Shown here: positions 31,563 to 36,440 of the stretch, in pieces
How positions within the stretch are numbered: position 1 is the first letter of the stretch
Layout: each line of letters opens with the position of its first letter
Assembly: GCA_947306705.1 (NCBI GenBank)
Contig: CAMZHD010000007.1
Location: 1-36,440 of the forward strand
Length of the DNA: 36,440 bases
Direction: 5' to 3'
Source: an uncultured Caryophanales bacterium
GTDB taxonomy: Bacteria; Bacillota_I; Bacilli_A; RF39; UBA660
Made by a program: the position numbers and the translations under genes
The notes under the pieces: model-generated
The model's database searches: none
What the model was told of the DNA's origin: nothing
Seen by the model: the letters and a program-made list of their open reading frames with translations, nothing else

Positions 31563-33311
31563 ATGTGTGGAATAATAGGATATATAGGAGAAAAACATCC
31601 AAAAGAAATCCTATTAAATGGATTGAAAAATCTAGAATATAGAGGATATGATTCCGCAGGAATGGCTTTTAAAAATGAAAAAGAAATTCAAATTATTAAG
31701 AGCGTTGGAAAAATATCCAATTTAGAAGAAAAATTAAAAAAACAATCAATCATAGATTGTCATTTAGGAATTGCCCACACAAGATGGGCAACGCATGGGG
31801 AACCTACAGAAGAAAATGCACATCCCCACAAAGTAGGAAAGATTACTCTAGTACATAATGGGATTATTGAGAATGCAGCAACCCTGAAAGAACAATTACA
31901 AAAAGAGGGAGTTGTATTTAATAGTTCTACTGATACAGAAGTAGCAGCAGCTTTAATTAATAAATACTATAAAAAGAGTATGATTAAAGCGATTGAAGAA
32001 GCGATTCATGATATCAAAGGTAGTTATGCATTTGGAATTATCTGTGATGATGATCCAAATACGTTATATGCTACTAGATGTGAATCTCCTCTTATATTAG
32101 GAATTGGTAAAAAAGAGAATTTTATTACGAGTGATATAGGAGCCATCTTAGATTATACAAAGAAATATGTTTTGTTAGGAGAAAATGAAATTGTAACGTT
32201 AACAAAAGACTCTTATTCCATCACAAAAAATGGAAAAGAAGTAAACCGTAAAGTCTTAACAAGTGACCTAAGTAGTGAAGATACTTCTCTAAGAGGATAT
32301 GAACATTTCATGATGAAAGAAATCATGGAAGAACCAATTCTAGTAGATAATATTATTCAAAAATATAAGAATCATTTAGAGAATTTACCAGATTTAAAGA
32401 AATATAAACATATTCATATCGTTGGATGTGGTTCTGCTTATTATGCAGGTATGATTGGTAAAAACTTATTTGAAGAAGATGGTATTAAAGTAGAAATTGA
32501 TGTTGCTTCTGAATATCGTTATCGTAATATTATTTATGATAAAGATACTTTAGTGATTCTAATATCTCAATCAGGAGAAACAGCAGATACAATTGCAGCA
32601 ATGAGAAAAGCAATTGAACATAAAGTAGATACACTCGCAATCGTCAATGTTGATGCTTCTACCATCGCAAGAGAATGTACATATAAAGTATTAATTGAAG
32701 CGGGTAGAGAAGTGGCTGTCGCAACCACAAAAGCCTTTATCCTACAAGTATTAATCTTAAGTTTATTATCTTATAAGATTAATCCAGATAAAGAATATTT
32801 AAAAGACCTTGAAAAACTTCCTCAACAATTAAAAGTATTATTAGACAAGAGTGGTTTCTATAAAAAATTAGCAGATGCAATATATAAACATGAAGATGTA
32901 TTCTTCATCGGTAGAAGAATTGATTATGCTATTAGTATGGAAGGTAGTTTAAAATTAAAAGAAGTATCTTATATTCACAGTGATGCCTATCAAGCAGGAG
33001 AATTAAAACATGGAACAATCTCTTTAATTAAAAATGGTACCATTGTATTTGGAATTGTTACAGATGAAGAAACAAAAGATAAAACAATTTCTAACTTAGA
33101 AGAAGTAATATCTCGTGGAGCATATCCAATTTATGTAGGAACAGAAAATTGTCATTATGAACATAAAATATTAGTTCCAAAAGTACATAAGAAACTACAA
33201 CCAATCTTAGTAGTACCAACTCTACAAATGATTGCTTATTATGTTGCTTATAAACGTGGATGCGATATTGATAAACCAAAGAATCTCGCAAAAAGTGTTA
33301 CAGTAGAATAA
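31563..33311 (+). CDS. glmS: Glutamine-fructose-6-phosphate aminotransferase (isomerizing)
   Basis: It makes glucosamine-6-phosphate from fructose-6-phosphate and glutamine, the first step to UDP-GlcNAc for peptidoglycan. The N-terminal glutaminase domain starts CGIIGYIG with the nucleophile Cys2, and shows HTRWATHGEP and HNGIIEN. The two SIS isomerase domains show GCGSAYYAG, ISQSGETADT, EVAVATTKAF and EGSLKLKEVSYIHSDAYQAGELKHG. The C-terminus LAKSVTVE is canonical. At 582 residues it is a little shorter than usual (about 600). AGGAGG sits 10 bases before the ATG. It is controlled by the ribozyme just upstream and ends at its own terminator. Confidence 0.98.
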   Translation: MCGIIGYIGEKHPKEILLNGLKNLEYRGYDSAGMAFKNEKEIQIIKSVGKISNLEEKLKKQSIIDCHLGIAHTRWATHGEPTEENAHPHKVGKITLVHNGIIENAATLKEQLQKEGVVFNSSTDTEVAAALINKYYKKSMIKAIEEAIHDIKGSYAFGIICDDDPNTLYATRCESPLILGIGKKENFITSDIGAILDYTKKYVLLGENEIVTLTKDSYSITKNGKEVNRKVLTSDLSSEDTSLRGYEHFMMKEIMEEPILVDNIIQKYKNHLENLPDLKKYKHIHIVGCGSAYYAGMIGKNLFEEDGIKVEIDVASEYRYRNIIYDKDTLVILISQSGETADTIAAMRKAIEHKVDTLAIVNVDASTIARECTYKVLIEAGREVAVATTKAFILQVLILSLLSYKINPDKEYLKDLEKLPQQLKVLLDKSGFYKKLADAIYKHEDVFFIGRRIDYAISMEGSLKLKEVSYIHSDAYQAGELKHGTISLIKNGTIVFGIVTDEETKDKTISNLEEVISRGAYPIYVGTENCHYEHKILVPKVHKKLQPILVVPTLQMIAYYVAYKRGCDIDKPKNLAKSVTVE

Positions 33312-33335
33312 AGACATACATTGTATGTCTTTTTC
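33310..33335 (+). terminator. Intrinsic terminator of glmS
   Basis: Perfect 10-bp stem AAAGACATAC/GTATGTCTTT with loop ATT, then T residues. Confidence 0.9.
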
Positions 33336-33340
33336 TTTAG

Positions 33341-33349
33341 TGTTATAAT
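33341..33349 (+). promoter_or_regulatory. Extended -10 promoter of the 33373 gene
   Basis: TGTTATAAT, 23 bases before the ATG at 33373. Confidence 0.66.
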
Positions 33350-33372
33350 GAAAATAGAAAAGAGTGTGTATT

Positions 33373-34404
33373 ATGGATAAGAAAAAAATAAAAATAATAA
33401 TCGGATGTATTCTTTTAATTGGAATCATCATCACAATTATAGTATTCCATGGATATGAAGAAACCCCTCCAAAGCCAATCAATAAAAACAAATCATTCAC
33501 AAAAGTATATGATAGGTCTTATGAAGGTAGAAAATTCACAAGTGGAAGAGTTTATCAATCAATAGAAGATTTTGAAGAGGATTTTTATGCGCCTCTTACC
33601 AGTACAGATTTTAGAAATCATAATTATGTATTAGTAGTTGTAAGAGTAGATCCTTGTTCAGAAGAGAATGTAACTCCAACGAGTTATAAAAGAGGAGAGA
33701 ATAATCACTATGTAGTAACATTCACATATAATTCTACTTGTGGAATATGTTCTCCAGAAGACATATACTATGTCTTAGAAGTTCCTAATAGTGTAGAAGA
33801 AGCAACTGTAGAAGTTCAAAATAAAATCAATCATAAAGAAGCATGTGATCCTAACGTTGCCTATAAACCAATGATTTATTTATATCCAGAAGAAGAAACA
33901 GAAGTAGAAGTGGTACTTGGACATAAAGAGTTTTTAACGAGTACATATCCAAAGTATAAAGACTCTTGGAAAGTAACAGCTTTTCCAGATGGAACTTTAA
34001 AAGAGAATAATAGAACGTATTATGGATTATATTGGGAAGGAATGAATCATCAAACCACTCAAAAAGAAGAAGGATTTGTAGTCAATAAAAAAGAATTAAT
34101 TCCCTTCCTAGAAGAAAAATTAGAAATATTAGGATTAAGAGAAAAAGAGGCAAATGAATTTATTGTTTACTGGTTACCAATTTTAGAAGAAAATGAATGG
34201 AATTATATTCGATTTGAAACAATAGAAGAAATCAATCAGTATATGCCATTAACGATTACTCCAAAACCAGATACCATGATTCGAATTATGATGGATAGTA
34301 AACCTTTAAAAGAGCCTATTCAAGTACAAGAACAAAAACTAAAACCCGTAGAAAGAAAAGGATTTACAGTAGTAGAGTGGGGCGGAAGTATTCTTGCAAA
34401 ATAA
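33373..34404 (+). CDS. Membrane-anchored protein with conserved KPxIYLYP domain, function unknown
   Basis: A 343-residue protein with a basic start and one N-terminal transmembrane helix (about 7-25), so the rest is probably outside. A first region (about 40-150) contains a Cys pair (STCGICSPED). Then follows a domain I have seen in many uncharacterised bacterial proteins but cannot name: KPMIYLYPEEETEVEVVLG, then DSWKVTAFPDGTL, YYGLYWEG, and the closing VEWGGSI. It is strand-rich with several Trp and Tyr and no catalytic motif. The Shine-Dalgarno is weak (AGAGTG), but ATG 33373 lies at a normal distance and the alternative GTG 33364 has none. Monocistronic between two strong terminators. Confidence 0.8.
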   Translation: MDKKKIKIIIGCILLIGIIITIIVFHGYEETPPKPINKNKSFTKVYDRSYEGRKFTSGRVYQSIEDFEEDFYAPLTSTDFRNHNYVLVVVRVDPCSEENVTPTSYKRGENNHYVVTFTYNSTCGICSPEDIYYVLEVPNSVEEATVEVQNKINHKEACDPNVAYKPMIYLYPEEETEVEVVLGHKEFLTSTYPKYKDSWKVTAFPDGTLKENNRTYYGLYWEGMNHQTTQKEEGFVVNKKELIPFLEEKLEILGLREKEANEFIVYWLPILEENEWNYIRFETIEEINQYMPLTITPKPDTMIRIMMDSKPLKEPIQVQEQKLKPVERKGFTVVEWGGSILAK

Positions 34405-34429
34405 AAAGAGATTTTAATCTCTTTTTTTA
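34403..34429 (+). terminator. Intrinsic terminator of the 33373 gene
   Basis: AAAGAGAT/ATCTCTTT stem with loop TTTA and runs of A and T on both sides, so it may also serve the convergent 34434 gene. Confidence 0.86.
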
Positions 34430-34433
34430 TTGA

Positions 34434-34670
34434 TTAATCTGCTTCTCCTAAAATATCTTTTGAATTTTCAAAAAATAATGGAATTAATTTAGAAACTACT
34501 CGTGGATCAATGATTTCTTCTAATTCTCCTTGATCTTCTCGACATACAATCATATCGGTTGGTTCTCTTAGATTCGTTAAATAATAGAATACATTCATTT
34601 GAGTAGTAACCTTACTCGCAACAACATAATCCTCATCATTGTCTAATGTAACAATATCTCTTATTTTCAT
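34434..34670 (-). CDS. Small hypothetical protein, DUF1292-like in size and pattern
   Basis: A 78-residue acidic soluble protein. The first half is beta (MKIRDIVTLDNDEDYVVASKV, then FYYLTNL) and the second half is helical (RVVSKLIPLFFENSKDIL). The layout resembles short cytoplasmic proteins of the YrzB/DUF1292 kind, but no signature decides it. Its ATG overlaps the TGA of the upstream gene in an ATGA junction, so it is translationally coupled to that gene. Function unknown. Confidence 0.75.
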   Translation of the reverse strand: MKIRDIVTLDNDEDYVVASKVTTQMNVFYYLTNLREPTDMIVCREDQGELEEIIDPRVVSKLIPLFFENSKDILGEAD

Positions 34671-35017
34671 AGGGTTTTCCCTTTCTCTTCTTCTGCTAAT
34701 TCTTTTTCAAGTCTCTTTTTTTCTTTTTTAGCTTCTTTCTTAGCTTTTACATAAGGATGCATTCTAACAGCAGCATATCCAATTGCAGGTCCACAAGTAG
34801 CTGCAATTCCTTTCGCAATTGTATCAATAACTCCTTGATCAACCTCCATTACATAACCAAAATAAGAAGCACCCATTACGACTGCAAAAGCAGCAACGGT
34901 ACTACCAACAATAAACTTTGTATGACTCTTAATTACAGGATTATTTTGCGCAATCGTTTCGTCGTAAGACTGTATTTGACGTATTTTAAATCTTCTTGCT
35001 TCTTCTCTTTCTTCCAT
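34667..35017 (-). CDS. Small membrane protein with charged tails, function unknown
   Basis: A 116-residue protein. Charged N-terminal helix (1-38), one or two hydrophobic segments (about 42-58 with TVAAFAVVMGASYFGYVM, and about 65-82 with AKGIAATCGPAIGYAAV), then a strongly basic and acidic C-terminal coiled coil (KAKKEAKKEKKRLEKELAEEEKG). The size and layout recall holin-like or small phage-type membrane proteins, but there are no phage genes nearby. The frame is open from 35047, but AAGGAGATG lies 5-7 bases before ATG 35017, so that start is used. It is the first gene of a pair and ends with ATGA overlapping the next gene. Confidence 0.78.
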   Translation of the reverse strand: MEEREEARRFKIRQIQSYDETIAQNNPVIKSHTKFIVGSTVAAFAVVMGASYFGYVMEVDQGVIDTIAKGIAATCGPAIGYAAVRMHPYVKAKKEAKKEKKRLEKELAEEEKGKTL

Positions 35018-35066
35018 AAAGACATCTCCTTTATTATAGAGTATCAATCAATCATTAATAATTCAA

Positions 35067-35093
35067 TAAAAAACTAGTCATTTGACTAGTTAT
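35067..35093 (-). terminator. Intrinsic terminator of the 35086 gene
   Basis: ACTAGTC/GACTAGT stem (35073-35079 and 35084-35090) with loop ATTT. On the minus strand it is followed by T residues. The TAG stop lies in the stem. Confidence 0.85.
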
Positions 35094-36156
35094 TTACAGG
35101 TGGATTAAATAATGTTTTAGAGTATTCTTTTATTCCTTCTACTTCTTCTTTAGCTGTTACAAAATGATTATTGGATAGACTTTCTAATAAGGTATCATAT
35201 GAGTCTGCATGAATACTATATCCAACACTTCCATCAGTCGATTGATTAACAGATATACTATCGGTATCAAAACTCCAATTTCCATCTTTATCAATGTGAA
35301 CTCTTTTTCCATCTCTTGTAATCATAAAATCTACCAAATTACCATAAGATAAAAGAATTTTATCGGTTAAAGTATCTTTTCCTTTTTTAACTTCTAGGTT
35401 GATTCCTGGATAATCAGATGCTTTCCCCAAAGAAATAGAAATCAACTTTTTATAGACTTCACTAATGTCGATAGGGAAAGATAATCCTAATAAATATTCT
35501 TCTAATTCTTTTTCATGATCTAAATGATATTGATAATCATAAATTGGTTCTGTAATCCAATCAGGTCTTTCTACATGAATCTTTAAAGAATGACCATCTT
35601 TGTCACTTAATGTATATTCTGCATATCTACCTGACATAAATCGAAAACAAGATTTATCTCCTTTTTTTAATGTATAGTCACCAGGAATTACTTCTGATAC
35701 TTTTTCATTACGATAGAATAGATGATCAAATGATGCAATTTTTTCATCATCTTCTAATGTAATTTGTGCAAGATCATCAATGGTTTCCCATCTCATGGAA
35801 ATCTTTACATCTTTATTTGCTTTTTTTAAATGACAATTAAAAGTAAAGTTTTTTTGGTCTAAATCACTTAAATAACATTCTTCATCTTTATCAATACCGG
35901 CACATAATAATACATATTGAAACTCTAGTTTGATTGCCCTTACTTCAAAAGGGGGAAACCAGATTCGTATTAAAGGATTAGGATGGTCCATATTGGCATA
36001 TAATCTTTTGTCAGAATAATCTTTTACTTGATTCTCATAAATAATACCTGACCAAAATCCAACTCTTGCCATCAATTCTTGTGTACTAAAAGTTACCGTA
36101 GGAAGTTCCATAGATTGTAATTGTTTCCTAGATACTTTATTTGCATATGTTGCCAC
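35086..36156 (-). CDS. Hypothetical 356-residue protein
   Basis: I do not recognise this protein. It has no signal peptide or transmembrane helix. It is acidic, Asp- and Lys-rich and strand-rich, with many aromatic residues. Segments such as LIRIWFPPFEVRAIKLEFQYVLL and FTFNCHLKKANKDVKISMRWE suggest beta-sandwich-like domains, and DGKRVHIDKDGNWSF a beta-hairpin. The C-terminal 60 residues contain a helix ending KEYSKTLF. The start is a GTG (36154-36156) with GGAGGTG 5 bases upstream, which is clear evidence for a non-ATG start. It is a single-gene unit between two nearly identical terminators. Function unknown. Confidence 0.8.
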   Translation of the reverse strand: MATYANKVSRKQLQSMELPTVTFSTQELMARVGFWSGIIYENQVKDYSDKRLYANMDHPNPLIRIWFPPFEVRAIKLEFQYVLLCAGIDKDEECYLSDLDQKNFTFNCHLKKANKDVKISMRWETIDDLAQITLEDDEKIASFDHLFYRNEKVSEVIPGDYTLKKGDKSCFRFMSGRYAEYTLSDKDGHSLKIHVERPDWITEPIYDYQYHLDHEKELEEYLLGLSFPIDISEVYKKLISISLGKASDYPGINLEVKKGKDTLTDKILLSYGNLVDFMITRDGKRVHIDKDGNWSFDTDSISVNQSTDGSVGYSIHADSYDTLLESLSNNHFVTAKEEVEGIKEYSKTLFNPPVNN

Positions 36157-36183
36157 AACAACACCTCCATAAATGTAGATATT

Positions 36184-36189
36184 ATTATA
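36184..36189 (-). promoter_or_regulatory. Candidate -10 box of the 35086 gene
   Basis: Minus strand TATAAT, 27 bases before the GTG start. No TGn extension. Confidence 0.42.
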
Positions 36190-36211
36190 ACGATTTCTTA
36201 TAAAATTGCAA

Positions 36212-36238
36212 TAAAAAACTAGTCTTTCGACTAGTTAT
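36212..36238 (-). terminator. Intrinsic terminator between the possible small RNA and the 35086 gene
   Basis: ACTAGTC/GACTAGT stem (36218-36224 and 36229-36235) with loop TTTC, followed on the minus strand by six T. The stem is identical to that of the terminator at 35067. Confidence 0.88.
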
Positions 36239-36315
36239 ATTCAAACTGGGGCCTCAATTTAACGTGTTTACGAAAAATCGGCACAAGTCTATGAACCTAG
36301 ATTTTCTCAATTGCT
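36214..36315 (-). ncRNA. Candidate small RNA, about 100 nt, unknown class
   Basis: Read on the minus strand, this non-coding gap has its own promoter (36322-36350) and a strong terminator (36212-36238). The longest small frame is 18 codons and lacks a ribosome binding site. By eye the RNA can form an outer CAATT/AATTG pairing around a GAAAATC/GATTTTTC stem (one bulge). It does not match the SRP, 6S, tmRNA or RNase P patterns I know. It could instead be the long 3' leftover of an old insertion, or untranslated sequence after the dehydrogenase gene. Confidence 0.4.
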
Positions 36316-36321
36316 AAATAA

Positions 36322-36350
36322 AATATAACACAACATTATGACATTTGCAA
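36322..36350 (-). promoter_or_regulatory. Promoter of the candidate small RNA
   Basis: Minus strand TTGCAA (36345-36350), 17-base spacer ending TGT, then TATATT (36322-36327): extended -10 with a 4/6 -35, right after the stop of the dehydrogenase gene. Confidence 0.5.
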
Positions 36351-36354
36351 ATAA

Positions 36355-36440
36355 TTATGATTTGTCATATTTATAAAAACCTTCACCAGAGGATTTCCCT
36401 AATTTTCCTTCTTCAATATATTGGTTTAACATATTTAACA
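36355..36440 (-). CDS. 3-hydroxyacyl-CoA dehydrogenase, C-terminal end (partial, runs off the window)
   Basis: The last 27 codons on the minus strand read a tail typical of 3-hydroxybutyryl-CoA dehydrogenase (Hbd/FadB type): NQYIEEGKLGKSSGEGFYKY followed by a short polar end and TAA at 36355-36357. The GKxSGEGFYxY motif closes the C-terminal domain of that family. The enzyme oxidises or reduces 3-hydroxyacyl-CoA with NAD(H), often in butyrate fermentation. Most of the gene lies beyond 36440, so the exact family cannot be checked. Confidence 0.8.
   Translation of the reverse strand, partial: LNMLNQYIEEGKLGKSSGEGFYKYDKS

Noticed and set aside
35033-35038. Minus-strand TATAAT as promoter of the 35017 gene
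   Set aside because: It is only 16 bases from the start codon, so transcription would begin inside the ribosome binding site; probably chance.
36214-36315. SRP (4.5S) RNA, 6S RNA or tmRNA
   Set aside because: The conserved SRP loop, the 6S bubble pattern and the tmRNA ends are not present.
36337-36369. Inverted repeat ATGACA/TGTCAT around the end of the dehydrogenase gene as a terminator
   Set aside because: Only six pairs with a long loop and no T-run on the minus strand.
1-36440. Mycoplasma-type genetic code (TGA = Trp), suggested by the AT-rich sequence
   Set aside because: TGA ends several genes at sensible places (12188-12190, 27314-27316, 29199-29201) and Trp is always TGG.
1-36440. 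CRISPR array, rRNA or intact insertion sequence
   Set aside because: No regularly spaced repeats, no rRNA-like stretch and no transposase were seen on either strand.

Overview
This window is ordinary chromosomal DNA from a very AT-rich, low-GC Gram-positive-type bacterium. TGA is used as a stop (for example at 12188-12190, 27314-27316 and 29199-29201) and tryptophan is TGG throughout, so the code is standard and not the Mycoplasma code. AGGAGG/GAGGTGAT ribosome binding sites, a glmS ribozyme, GpmI, Clp-type AAA+ proteins and short hairpin-plus-U-run terminators after most genes fit a Bacillota/Bacilli lineage. An uncultivated gut Bacilli group near the Mollicutes is my best guess; that is inference.

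Layout. 1-2417: a broken 3' part of a heavy-metal P-type ATPase, mnmA (tRNA 2-thiolation), and a thioredoxin-like lipoprotein gene split by one in-frame TAA. 2418-7502: gpmI (glycolysis), an M48 membrane protease, a TsaC/Sua5-type tRNA t6A enzyme and an HtrA/DegP-type membrane-anchored protease. 7552-7758: a tRNA-Gly(TCC) unit with a strong promoter, a structured leader and its own terminator. 7797-10940: hypothetical genes, a zinc-ribbon/TPR membrane protein, a YidD-like protein with an added membrane segment plus a small DUF4177-like partner, and a short-chain dehydrogenase. 11150-13535: the most unusual locus, a two-gene operon of a WXG100-like protein with a C39-like cysteine peptidase domain and a two-helix membrane protein carrying a ComEC-like metallo-beta-lactamase domain. 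13625-19208: Sel1-repeat protein, mtnN, a CofE/F420-ligase-like protein, a HerA-like (DUF853) ATPase and a HAD phosphatase. 19246-20745: a GtrII-type membrane glycosyltransferase. 20852-23684: typA/bipA, an anchored hypothetical protein and rpmB (L28). 23833-29201: a dense operon of dnaE, lspA, a polyprenyl synthetase and a CDF metal exporter. 29256-31337: a stand-alone Clp-type D1 ATPase plus a zinc-ribbon membrane protein. 31340-33311: the glmS ribozyme and glmS. 33373-36156: uncharacterised membrane or cytoplasmic proteins. 36214-36315: a possible small RNA. 36355 to the end: the C-terminus of a 3-hydroxyacyl-CoA dehydrogenase.

How it works together. Most content is housekeeping: translation quality (mnmA, tsaC, typA, rpmB, tRNA-Gly), envelope precursors (glmS, polyprenyl synthetase, GtrII), and protein export and quality control (lspA, yidD, HtrA, M48, Clp-type ATPase). 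The accessory parts are the 11150-13535 operon and several anchored proteins of unknown role.

Regulatory architecture is very regular: most transcription units start with an extended -10 (TGn-TATAAT) only about 20-30 bases before the start codon and end in a perfect hairpin with a U-run. No stretch over 300 bases lacks a gene. I saw no CRISPR array, no rRNA and no intact insertion sequence.
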